From an uncultured Ruegeria sp. (GTDB lineage: Bacteria; Pseudomonadota; Alphaproteobacteria; Rhodobacterales; Rhodobacteraceae): DNA of 64,000 nt. The notes under the pieces are model-generated. The model was not told where the DNA came from, ran no database searches, and saw only the letters and a list, made by a program, of their open reading frames with translations. Positions 9,337 through 16,805 of the stretch are shown one piece after another. Position numbers and translations under genes: made by a program. How positions within the stretch are numbered: the first letter of the stretch is position 1; each line of letters starts with the position of its first letter. The DNA is taken from the NCBI RefSeq assembly GCF_947500045.1, contig NZ_CANMQQ010000002.1:248001-312000 (forward strand), written 5' to 3'.

Positions 9337-10437
9337 CTATGCGTCGAGCGCACGACAATCCTTGGCTAGCCAGCCGATTTCGATCTCTTGACCGGGTTTC
9401 AGGCGGATGGCATCGGGGGCGTTCCGTGTCTTGACAATGAACTCGTCATTGCCTGCCACCGACATGCGGAAGCGGAACACGTCGCCCATATAGATGAATT
9501 CCTTGACCGTCGCCTTCAGCGTATGCGCATCGGCGTGCAGGCGGTCCTTGTTGAATTCCACGCGTTCGGGCCGGATAGAGACTTTGGTCCGTTCGCCCGC
9601 TTTGTGCACGTTGATCGGCACGGCGTCGATTTCCGATCCGTCATCCAACTGCACAAGGCAGGTGTCACCATCGATCGATTTCACCACACCTTCCATCGTG
9701 TTGTTTTCACCGATGAATTGCGCAACAAAGCTGTTTTCGGGCTCTTCATACAGCTGATCCGGCGGGGCCAGTTGCTGAATGCGGCCATCGTCGAACACCG
9801 CGACACGGTCGGACATGGTCAATGCCTCGGTCTGGTCATGGGTCACGTAGACGGTGGTGATGCCCAGCTCATGCGCGAGACGGGTAATCTCGAACTGCAT
9901 ATGTTCGCGCAGCTGCTTGTCCAGTGCGCCCAGCGGTTCATCCATCAGAACAAGTTCAGGCTCAAACACCAGAGCGCGCGCGAGGGCGATCCGCTGTTGC
10001 TGTCCACCTGACAGTTGCGCGGGGCGGCGATTGCCGAACTCACCCATCTGGACCATGTCCAACGCCCGTTTGACTTTGGCCTCACGCGTGGATTTGTCCA
10101 GCTTGCGGACTTCCAGCGGGAACGCAAGGTTCTCGGCCACGGTCATATGCGGAAACAAAGCGTAGTTCTGGAACACCATCCCGATACCGCGTTTATGCGG
10201 TGGGATGTTGTTGATGGGCTTCCCATCCAACAGAATCTCGCCATGAGTGGCTGTTTCGAATCCGGCAAGCATCATCAGACAGGTGGTTTTACCTGATCCG
10301 GACGGCCCGAGCATGGTCAGGAATTCGCCCTTTGGCATTGCCAGGTTAAGATCTTTGACGACGAGATTCTCGCCATCATAAGACTTTTGAACGCGTTGAA
10401 ATTCGACAAACGCGGCGTCGGTGTTTGTGTCGGTCAC
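9337..10437 (-). CDS. ABC importer ATPase (PotA type)
   Basis: 366 aa cytoplasmic ATPase that powers the importer. Walker A GPSGSGKTT near residue 43, signature LSGGQQQRIALARAL near 143, Walker B LVLMDEPLGALD, and a C-terminal TOBE-type domain (VSIRPERVEF onward). Starts with GTG at 10437 preceded by GGGGGTCTT. First of the transport genes in transcription order, after a 132-bp gap from the racemase-like gene; that gap could hold a secondary promoter. Confidence 0.92.
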   Translation of the reverse strand: MTDTNTDAAFVEFQRVQKSYDGENLVVKDLNLAMPKGEFLTMLGPSGSGKTTCLMMLAGFETATHGEILLDGKPINNIPPHKRGIGMVFQNYALFPHMTVAENLAFPLEVRKLDKSTREAKVKRALDMVQMGEFGNRRPAQLSGGQQQRIALARALVFEPELVLMDEPLGALDKQLREHMQFEITRLAHELGITTVYVTHDQTEALTMSDRVAVFDDGRIQQLAPPDQLYEEPENSFVAQFIGENNTMEGVVKSIDGDTCLVQLDDGSEIDAVPINVHKAGERTKVSIRPERVEFNKDRLHADAHTLKATVKEFIYMGDVFRFRMSVAGNDEFIVKTRNAPDAIRLKPGQEIEIGWLAKDCRALDA

Positions 10438-10569
10438 AAGACCCCCTGTTGCGTCAAATGATTACCCGGTTGGTCCGGATTTCATTGATCCTCTCGTGCA
10501 TTGAAGCCGAGGCTAACAAATGGTCGCAAGCCCGTAAAGCAATTGAGTTACCCATAGCGTCGCTTTTAC

Positions 10570-11283
10570 CTAGTTTTGCGACATGTTCATGTGTTTCATA
10601 TGCCATGCTAGGCTTTGGTTACTTGACAAAACCGGCTTACGGATTCGTGCTTCGATCTGGGGAATTGCTGCAAGGGTTCGCAGGTTTGTACAGCTGAGGA
10701 ACACTGCATCGACGGTCGAATCAGTGCCCAGACGGACTGCGGCTTCGACGACGGACTCGGTTGAAATACGTACAACTTTGGCCTCTTCCGCCTCACCGAA
10801 TGTGCCAAACACATCCATCGTGATCCCCTGGTCCGCAAAGGCGCGTCGCAGCGGGGTGTTCACCTCTTCGATATAGGGTGAGAGGAGGGCAAGTTTCGAT
10901 ACTCCTCGATCCTTGGCGCAGGCCGTCGCCGCGCGCAAAGGGTTGGTCACAATGTCGACATCGCAGGTTTGTTTTACCATTTTCTCAACCTGCTCGGATC
11001 CGATGACCGAACTGGCGGACGTACAACCATAGCCGACGACCCGATATGGCCGCGCCTTTGGCAGTAGATCAGCGGCTGCAGGCAGGTCGGTTTCCATCTG
11101 CGCCAGTGTGTCGGTATTGACCTCGGCCGCACTTGGGATGCGGCTCACATAGAGTGGGCTTTTATCATTGGCAAAGAGCGCGCTGAATTCTGGCTCGATT
11201 GTTTCATCTGTTTGCAGAACGATCAGACCCATCGGCACCGCGGAGCGGTCATCGGGATCGAGTGTATATGGCAAAGTGTTCAT
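10570..11283 (-). CDS. Asp/Glu racemase superfamily protein (maleate isomerase/EutA-like)
   Basis: 237 aa. The two catalytic-type Cys of the superfamily are visible: YGCTSASS (about residue 88) and FLSCTNLRT (about residue 197). This architecture is shared by maleate cis-trans isomerase, arylmalonate decarboxylase and the EutA protein of ectoine-utilisation clusters. Start codon overlaps the M24 gene's stop by four bases (ATGA), so they are translationally coupled. With the two upstream genes it forms an enzyme trio reminiscent of eutA, eutD/doeA and eutB, but no eutC, eutE or ectoine transporter is present. Reaction unknown. Confidence 0.7.
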   Translation of the reverse strand: MNTLPYTLDPDDRSAVPMGLIVLQTDETIEPEFSALFANDKSPLYVSRIPSAAEVNTDTLAQMETDLPAAADLLPKARPYRVVGYGCTSASSVIGSEQVEKMVKQTCDVDIVTNPLRAATACAKDRGVSKLALLSPYIEEVNTPLRRAFADQGITMDVFGTFGEAEEAKVVRISTESVVEAAVRLGTDSTVDAVFLSCTNLRTLAAIPQIEARIRKPVLSSNQSLAWHMKHMNMSQN

Positions 11284-12425
11284 AGCTCGGCAATCTCCGG
11301 TCCGATGCGGGGGCTGAGGAATTCGGGCGCACCCTCGGTTATCAGGATGTTTTCCTCATGCACGATAATCTTATCGTTCACGGCAATGCCCGGTTCCAGC
11401 GTCAAAACCATGCCGGGCTGTAACTCGGTATGATCATCAGGGATGAGAGAGGGCCATTCTGTCAGCGACATACCCAGCCCGTGGCCCAGACGACCGGCAT
11501 CGGTCCCTTCGCCGCCATCAGTCAGAATTGCATTCATGGTGTGAAACAACTGTGACGCGGTGGCACCGGGGCGGGCCTGGTCAAATGCAGCATCCGAGGC
11601 CTCAATCAACCGCGCATGGGCCGCGCGAACCGACGCGCTTGGCGGGCCGACCGACCAGTTGCGGTCGTAGTCGCAGAAATACCCATCGCGAACGAGACCG
11701 GTATCCAGCATCAAAACATCGCCCGGCTCCAACGGCGTTTGCGTGGCGGGTGAGATCACATCCGTATACCCGCCTTGCTCGGCCCCTCCGGCCAGATAGG
11801 GGACCCAGTCGGCCCCTTCCTCAAGGCAGAGCATCTGAAAGCGCCGGAACACCTGATCAAGGGGGGTACCGACCGAAGCAATTTCAGGCACCCGCGCAAA
11901 GGCCCGCGCACCGATTTGGCACGCGGCACGAATCTTAGCCACTTCGGCATCAGACTTTACCATCCTCAGCGTGCGCAGGATGCCTCGGTCGCCGGTAATC
12001 TGACGCGCTCCGATTGCCAATTGGAGGCGTCTCAGGTCGGCCAGCGGCATCCGCACATGGGTCTCATGCCCATCGGGGCAACCGATTTGGGCACCTTCCG
12101 GAGTCAACTCGGTCAGCGCATCAGCCAACAGGGACACACCGTCGTCGTTGAGGTCCGGCGCACTCCAGCTCCGAATATCATCAATCCATGTTTGCGCCAT
12201 GAGCGCCGCACCGATTGACGGAATGACAGCAACCGGTTTGCCCGAGGCGGGCACGATCAGAAACCATGGCCGGGTCGGGCTTTCCCAGAAACGCGTGAGA
12301 TAGCCCGTGAAATAGCGCAATTCGGGCTCGGTGGTCAGCAGTAGGGCAGATAGACCGGCTTGCTGCATCTGATCTTGCGCGCATGTTACCCGCACTTGGA
12401 ACTCTGACGGCGCGAAGCCGATCAT
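11280..12425 (-). CDS. M24 family metallohydrolase (Xaa-Pro peptidase/ectoine-hydrolase-like)
   Basis: About 381 aa pita-bread hydrolase. Unlike the creatinase of the same operon it keeps the full dinuclear metal set: Asp in MLDTG, Asp in FCDYDRNW, His in GHGLGMSLTEW, Glu in LTLEPGI and Glu in HEENILIT. It should therefore cleave an amide or amidine bond with two metals. The start at 12425 is preferred because it overlaps the upstream stop as ATGA; an in-frame start at 12449 exists. Could be a dipeptidase, or an ectoine-hydrolase-like (DoeA) enzyme. Confidence 0.75.
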   Translation of the reverse strand: MIGFAPSEFQVRVTCAQDQMQQAGLSALLLTTEPELRYFTGYLTRFWESPTRPWFLIVPASGKPVAVIPSIGAALMAQTWIDDIRSWSAPDLNDDGVSLLADALTELTPEGAQIGCPDGHETHVRMPLADLRRLQLAIGARQITGDRGILRTLRMVKSDAEVAKIRAACQIGARAFARVPEIASVGTPLDQVFRRFQMLCLEEGADWVPYLAGGAEQGGYTDVISPATQTPLEPGDVLMLDTGLVRDGYFCDYDRNWSVGPPSASVRAAHARLIEASDAAFDQARPGATASQLFHTMNAILTDGGEGTDAGRLGHGLGMSLTEWPSLIPDDHTELQPGMVLTLEPGIAVNDKIIVHEENILITEGAPEFLSPRIGPEIAEL

Positions 12426-13465
12426 GCGGGTTGTTCCGTCAGCATGCATAGAACCTTGGCATCTTCGCCGATTCCCAACCCGGTACGGGCAGCGTCGTTC
12501 AGTACAGCGGCAATTCCGGCCCCTCCCGACGCGCTGGTCTCCAAATCTGTCTCAGCCATGATCGGAAGCTGCTCCGCGACATCAGAGTCGTCTATTGTCA
12601 GAAACAAATCAGCATCACGGGCAAGCCCATTCAATGCGATCAGCGAAGGCTCCTTGCAGTCCAACCGTCCCATGATGCTGTCGGGGCCATCGGCAAATAC
12701 ACTGTGGCCGGCCTCAATACTGGCCTGAAGCGCGGGGGCCGATGACGGCTCCACAACAATGATCTGGGGCGCGTCACCCCAAGCTACGCGCGCGTAGGCT
12801 GCAACTGCCCCCGCCATGCCACCAACACCAGCTTGCAGAAGAATGTGGGTTGGCACCTCTGGGCATTGTTCTGCCGTTTCGACTGCCATCTGCAGATAGC
12901 CTTCCATCAAGAGGTGTGGGAGTTCGGTATACCCCTCCCATGAACTGTCCGAGAGCAGGGTCCACCCGTTTTCCTGCGCTGCCCTGCTCGCAGCATCCAT
13001 ACTGGCCGCGTAATCTACACCAGCCCGAACCACTTGAGCATCTTGCGCGCGCAGTCGTTCGGCAAAACTTTCTGGAACGGTTTCTGCAATATAAACCACT
13101 GCCTCCGCTCCGAAGGTCCGCGCACCTGCGGCCATGCTCAGCCCGTGATTGCCAGCGCTCGCCGTGATGTAGGTGCGCCCTTTTAGAGTGCTGGTATCCG
13201 GGTTGTCCGAGGCTTCATTCGCTTGGCAGGCGATTACATATGCGGCACCCAAGGCTTTGAACGACCCAAGGCCCATGCGGGGCCGTTCATCCTTGACCCA
13301 GAGATTTGCAACAGGTGCAATCGCCGACGCGTCAATCAACGGAGTCTGTTCGAAATCCGGGCAAAAAGAGCGATGCCGTCCCAGGCGAATGGTTTCTACG
13401 GATGGATAGGGTGCCTGATCCGCAAGCTTTGACCCATTTCGAAACGGGTTGCTGACTATCTTCAT
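12422..13465 (-). CDS. PLP-dependent lyase, diaminopropionate ammonia-lyase/threonine dehydratase-like
   Basis: 347 aa fold-type II PLP enzyme. PLP lysine in LGSFKALGAAYVI (about residue 70), substrate loop TASAGNHGLSMA, and a glycine loop QAGVGGMAGAV. The SFKALG form is closer to 2,3-diaminopropionate ammonia-lyase than to threonine dehydratase (SFKxRG), although it is shorter than the ~400 aa enzymes. Expected to eliminate ammonia from a 2,3-diamino or 3-substituted amino acid giving a keto acid. First gene of the leftward operon; ATG preceded by GGAGCAAAAG. Possible alternative: EutB-like role. Confidence 0.7.
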   Translation of the reverse strand: MKIVSNPFRNGSKLADQAPYPSVETIRLGRHRSFCPDFEQTPLIDASAIAPVANLWVKDERPRMGLGSFKALGAAYVIACQANEASDNPDTSTLKGRTYITASAGNHGLSMAAGARTFGAEAVVYIAETVPESFAERLRAQDAQVVRAGVDYAASMDAASRAAQENGWTLLSDSSWEGYTELPHLLMEGYLQMAVETAEQCPEVPTHILLQAGVGGMAGAVAAYARVAWGDAPQIIVVEPSSAPALQASIEAGHSVFADGPDSIMGRLDCKEPSLIALNGLARDADLFLTIDDSDVAEQLPIMAETDLETSASGGAGIAAVLNDAARTGLGIGEDAKVLCMLTEQPA

Positions 13466-13680
13466 CTTTTGCTCCGTGAACTGTGGTTGCGCTGACGTGA
13501 ACGAATTGGCCGAACGCTGTCAAGTTCAGGTTTAGATCGCAGGACCCGTGTCTGGGTTGTGATCAATGCTGCCCACGAAAGGTTCGATGAGATGAATGAG
13601 CATCTTTTCAATCGATTTGGTTGGTTGTAAGAGTTTGCGAACGTCACCTGCGAGGTTTGAAAATACCTCTGCTGTGATGT

Positions 13681-13721
13681 GCGGGCGTGATGGAATGGTA
13701 GACATATCGGACTTAAAATCC
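13681..13721 (+). pseudogene. 5' half of a split tRNA-Leu(UAA) gene
   Basis: Starts with acceptor strand GCGGGCG, D-arm ATGGAATGGTAGACAT and anticodon arm TCGGA-CTTAAAA-TCC, after which tRNA sequence stops abruptly. Its missing partner is at 29676-29731: joined there, the acceptor (GCGGGCG/CGCCCGC) and anticodon stems (TCGGA/TCCGA) are perfect. It is therefore the left remnant of a tRNA gene broken by the element between. Confidence 0.85.
13711..13721 (+). repeat. attL core of the tRNA-Leu element
   Basis: ACTTAAAATCC, covering the anticodon loop and part of the 3' anticodon stem, is repeated identically at 29676-29686. Sequence outside this core differs at both ends except where it belongs to the tRNA. 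Fits a tyrosine-integrase crossover site in the anticodon loop. Confidence 0.8.
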
Positions 13722-13806
13722 TGCGCTTCCGCCCGTAATGCGCATTGTATTCATAGCCTTGTGGTCGTATGGAGATTTCCAGGCCCGAAATAGGCCCGAC
13801 ACGCTC

Positions 13807-13892
13807 GCCCGCGTGGTGGAATGGTAGACACAAGAGACTTAAAATCTCTGGGCCGGAAGGCCGTGCCGGTTCGAGTCCGGCCGCGGGTACCA
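13807..13892 (+). tRNA. tRNA-Leu(UAA), intact, with encoded CCA
   Basis: Acceptor GCCCGCG/CGCGGGT (one G-U), D-arm GTGGAATGGTAGACAC, anticodon arm AGAGA-CTTAAAA-TCTCT with anticodon UAA, long class II variable arm GGGCCGGAAGGCC, T-arm GCCGG-TTCGAGT-CCGGC, then ACCA. It lies 85 bp inside the left end of the element that breaks another tRNA-Leu with the same anticodon, so it likely substitutes for the lost host tRNA. Stems differ from the broken copy, so it is not a duplicate of it. Confidence 0.93.
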
Positions 13893-13912
13893 CAATTTGA
13901 GTAGATATTTTT

Positions 13913-14656
13913 ATGAAGTACGACGATAGAAACATCTCTAACATCGGTGAGTTGCTAGATTGCTTAGCGGACCAAATCCCGGAAAATGAGCAAGTCTGGT
14001 TTCGAGGTCATGCAGATACGGAATGGGGCCTCACATGCACTCTTGCCAGAAATGGTGGAATGCAGAACGAGTTCCCATTGATTAGACGCTTTAAACAAAA
14101 CGCTCTTCCTTTGATCACCAATAGACCTGGTGACGAATGGGAATGGTTGTTCCTAATGCAGCACCACGGTCTCCCCACACGCTTATTGGACTGGTCGGAA
14201 AGCGTCTTAGTCGCATTGTATTTTGCGGTTAACGATGACGGCTCTGATCACGAGGATGAAGATGGTTGTATTTGGGCGTTGCTGCCACATGAGTTGAATG
14301 CAATTTCCTTGCGCGATGACAATGCTAAATCGGTACTTGGTCTCGGTGACGACAAGCATTTTGACGATTACCTGCCGAGCAAGATCGGGGCTCAGGTCCA
14401 GACGTTTCAACCTCTTGCGGCGACTGCCGTAAGGAACAATCCGCGCATCCAGATGCAGCAAGGCGTCTTCACGGTTTCGCACAAGGATTTGTCTGGTCTA
14501 GATGAGCTTCCGGATACGAGCCCGATCTGGAAGTTGATTATTCCTGCAGGGCAGAAGGCGGTGTTTCGGAGCCAGCTTAAAGCTCTAAACCTAAGCAAGC
14601 TGTCTCTTTTCCCGGAACTCAGTAACGCAGCCGAACATGCCAGGAGCTTGGTCTGA
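13913..14656 (+). CDS. FRG domain protein
   Basis: 247 aa. The name-giving F-R-G is at residues 30-32 (VWFRGHADTEWGL), and the second family motif HHGLPTRLLDWSES lies near residue 83, followed by ALYFAV. FRG domains are found in mobile-element and defence-associated proteins; biochemical activity is not established to my knowledge. No signal peptide or membrane segment. Its stop overlaps the start of the DUF262 gene by one base (TGATG), so the two are probably one functional unit. Starts 20 bp after the tRNA. Confidence 0.8.
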   Translation: MKYDDRNISNIGELLDCLADQIPENEQVWFRGHADTEWGLTCTLARNGGMQNEFPLIRRFKQNALPLITNRPGDEWEWLFLMQHHGLPTRLLDWSESVLVALYFAVNDDGSDHEDEDGCIWALLPHELNAISLRDDNAKSVLGLGDDKHFDDYLPSKIGAQVQTFQPLAATAVRNNPRIQMQQGVFTVSHKDLSGLDELPDTSPIWKLIIPAGQKAVFRSQLKALNLSKLSLFPELSNAAEHARSLV

Positions 14657-15711
14657 TGTCCAATTTTGAAATAAGTGCCATGTCCGACTCATCGGTTTTG
14701 GGTTTGGTCGATATGCGTGAGTCCATTCAGATTGACCCTGAATATCAACGGCCTGGCGGGGTGTGGTCTCTAGCCAAGAAACAGCTGTTCATAGACTCGC
14801 TGATCAACCGATACGATATCCCGAAGTTTTACTTTCATCATCTTATCGGCGCTCATGCTGAAGAAGGCATGCGCTATGCGATTATTGATGGTAAGCAGCG
14901 TCTTCAAGCGATTTGGGATTTCTTTGATGGTGAATTCGCACTGTCACGTGACTTTGTGTATTCCGATGATCCGTCCATTGACGCAAAAAACATGAAATAC
15001 AATCAGATCGCAGATAAGTTTCCAAGGTTGATTATGAAGCTGCATGCCAGGACGCTTTCCGTGCAAACTGTTTTGGCTGAAGATCTCGATTTCATTGAAG
15101 ATATGTTTTCTCGCTTGAACGAGGCTGTTCCGCTGGCTGCGGCCGAAAAGCGAAATGCTTTTGGTGGACCGCTGCCTACCATTTTTCGAGAAGTCTCTCA
15201 GCATCCCTTCTTTACAAACAAGATTAAGGTATCGCCCACAAGGTATCGACATCATGACCTGGTCGCGAAACTTATTTATCTTCAGTTTAGGTCGGACTTT
15301 GTTGACACTAAGAAGGCGTCGCTGGACCACTTTGTTAAGAGTGGGCGGGCTGATGATTTTGATCATAACCTACTGGCGAGTTCTGTTGACCAGGTATTGG
15401 CGGCTCTCGCCGAGTTGGAAGCAATGTTTGTCGACAATGACGACCTTGTACGCTCGACCGGTATGATTGTTGTGTACTTCCTGCTTGTCTCCAAGCTTCT
15501 CGAGGAAGGGCGAGCAATCAACTTCGGACGATCCGAGCTGATTGGTTTTGAAGAATTGAGGCGAAGAAATCGCGAGCTCTTTGCGTCTGATGAAAACGAA
15601 AACGAAGACGTCGACTTTAAGTTGATCGAATTCGATGAACTGGCTCAATCCTCAAACGACGGCTCTGCGATTCAACGGCGCTACGAGCTGTTAAGGGAGC
15701 ATCTTACGTAG
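14656..15711 (+). CDS. DUF262 domain protein (ParB/GmrSD-like nuclease fold)
   Basis: 351 aa. N-terminal DUF262: DPEYQRPGGVWSLAKKQLFI (residues ~27-46) with the YQR...W signature, then DSLINRYDIPKFYFH, and the conserved DGKQRLQAIWDFF near residue 76. This ParB/Srx-type fold occurs in the GmrS half of type IV restriction enzymes and other defence proteins. The C-terminal part is helical and lacks an obvious HNH nuclease (GmrD) motif. Translationally coupled to the FRG gene upstream. Confidence 0.8.
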   Translation: MSNFEISAMSDSSVLGLVDMRESIQIDPEYQRPGGVWSLAKKQLFIDSLINRYDIPKFYFHHLIGAHAEEGMRYAIIDGKQRLQAIWDFFDGEFALSRDFVYSDDPSIDAKNMKYNQIADKFPRLIMKLHARTLSVQTVLAEDLDFIEDMFSRLNEAVPLAAAEKRNAFGGPLPTIFREVSQHPFFTNKIKVSPTRYRHHDLVAKLIYLQFRSDFVDTKKASLDHFVKSGRADDFDHNLLASSVDQVLAALAELEAMFVDNDDLVRSTGMIVVYFLLVSKLLEEGRAINFGRSELIGFEELRRRNRELFASDENENEDVDFKLIEFDELAQSSNDGSAIQRRYELLREHLT

Positions 15712-15712
15712 T

Positions 15713-15787
15713 TGTGTACAATATTTATGTACACACTTGACGTCTTTGGCTGCGTCTCCCATCTTGTGTACAAACTTAATGTACACA
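15713..15787 (+). promoter_or_regulatory. Promoter flanked by two identical operators upstream of the restriction gene
   Basis: Two 23-bp inverted repeats, each TGTGTACA-N7-TGTACACA, at 15713-15735 and 15765-15787, start exactly 52 bp apart (about five helical turns). Between them lies a promoter: -35 TTGACG (15737-15742), 17-bp spacer, -10 CATCTT (15760-15765). The downstream operator ends 13 bp before the ATG at 15801. A dimer bound at both sites could loop out and shut the promoter; the HTH domain of the encoded nuclease is the natural candidate. Confidence 0.7.
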
Positions 15788-15800
15788 GGGGGCATTATCA

Positions 15801-16805
15801 ATGGGGAGCACACCGTTAGCATCACTCACTGAGCTTGCAGGTATTGCGAACGTCTCGCGACAGGCGGTCTGGAACTGGTCGAAGCGCAAGGCCGATTTTC
15901 CGGCAGCCGTGAGCGAAGGACCTAACGGCCCCGTCTACAGTGTCGCCGAGTTCACCGCATGGTTGGAACAGGACGGCAAGACCGTCGGCGGAGCGCTTAA
16001 AGGCAGCAACTCCGTCGCCACAGACCTGCTCACAGCAGATCCAAAGAGCACGCGGGCCGTGATCGAAGGGCTGAGTGCGGTCAAGAAGAAAAAACTGCGA
16101 CAGGAACTGATGGATCAAATCCGGGTGCTTCAAGAACTGGAAGCAGAGCTGGACGCGATAAAGCAACCAGAGCATATTTTTGACCCTTCAAACCCAAACT
16201 ACATGGGACGGTTCACAGCGGCGGCCCTATTGATCCAACCGCGGCATCCCTTGGAAGAAGTGGAGAAATTCTACGGCGCTGGGGTCTATGCGCTGTACTA
16301 TAAGGGTGAATTTGCAGCGTACGAGAAGATATCTGGAAAGGAAACTCCGCTCTACACCGGCAAAGCCGATCCAAAATTCGCCCACGCTGAAAATCCCACA
16401 GAACAGGGCGACTCCCTAAGCCGACGTATCAACGAGCACAGGAAGAGCATTGAGCTGGTTTCGGGCCAAGGCGGCATAAGTCTCGAAGATTTTGAAGTCC
16501 GATATCTGGTGACGGCAAGCGGGTTTCAGGTGACCGCTGAGAATTTCCTGATCAGCTACTTCAAGCCGATCTGGAACAAGGAGACCAAAATCTGCTTCGG
16601 CATCGGTAAGCACGGCGACGATGCGAACACCCGAAAGAACAAGAAGTCACCTTGGGATACGCTTCACCCGGGGCGGAAATGGGCGCTGGCAAGTGAGGAG
16701 CTTAAAACGCCGGAAGAAATTGCGGCGGACATATCTGACCACCTGGACGCATTCCCACCTATCGACGCGATCGACTTTAAGTCCCTTTTGCTCGGCGAGG
16801 CTTGA
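15801..16805 (+). CDS. Eco29kI-type GIY-YIG restriction endonuclease with N-terminal HTH
   Basis: 334 aa type II restriction enzyme. Residues 125-290 match the Eco29kI family: GAGVYALYYKG (160-170), PLYTGKA (183-189), then R209, H213, E247 and N259, whose spacing agrees with the R104/H108/E142/N154 active site I recall for Eco29kI. Eco29kI cuts CCGCGG; the same site is likely here but not proven. Residues 8-55 form an extra HTH (LTELAGIANVSRQAVWNWSK) of MerR/AlpA type followed by a coiled-coil linker (90-120). This fusion plus the operators upstream suggests self-repression. The 3' end overlaps the convergent methyltransferase by 29 bp. Confidence 0.88.
   Translation: MGSTPLASLTELAGIANVSRQAVWNWSKRKADFPAAVSEGPNGPVYSVAEFTAWLEQDGKTVGGALKGSNSVATDLLTADPKSTRAVIEGLSAVKKKKLRQELMDQIRVLQELEAELDAIKQPEHIFDPSNPNYMGRFTAAALLIQPRHPLEEVEKFYGAGVYALYYKGEFAAYEKISGKETPLYTGKADPKFAHAENPTEQGDSLSRRINEHRKSIELVSGQGGISLEDFEVRYLVTASGFQVTAENFLISYFKPIWNKETKICFGIGKHGDDANTRKNKKSPWDTLHPGRKWALASEELKTPEEIAADISDHLDAFPPIDAIDFKSLLLGEA

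Noticed and set aside
10570-13465. True ectoine-utilisation (eut/doe) cluster
   Set aside because: eutC, eutE/doeB and an ectoine transporter are missing, and the PLP enzyme has the SFKALG form of diaminopropionate ammonia-lyase.
13681-13740. Functional mini-tRNA at the left junction, using CGCCCGT at 13730-13736 as acceptor strand
   Set aside because: GCGGGCG can pair with it, but there is no T-arm or variable arm, so the pairing is probably chance.
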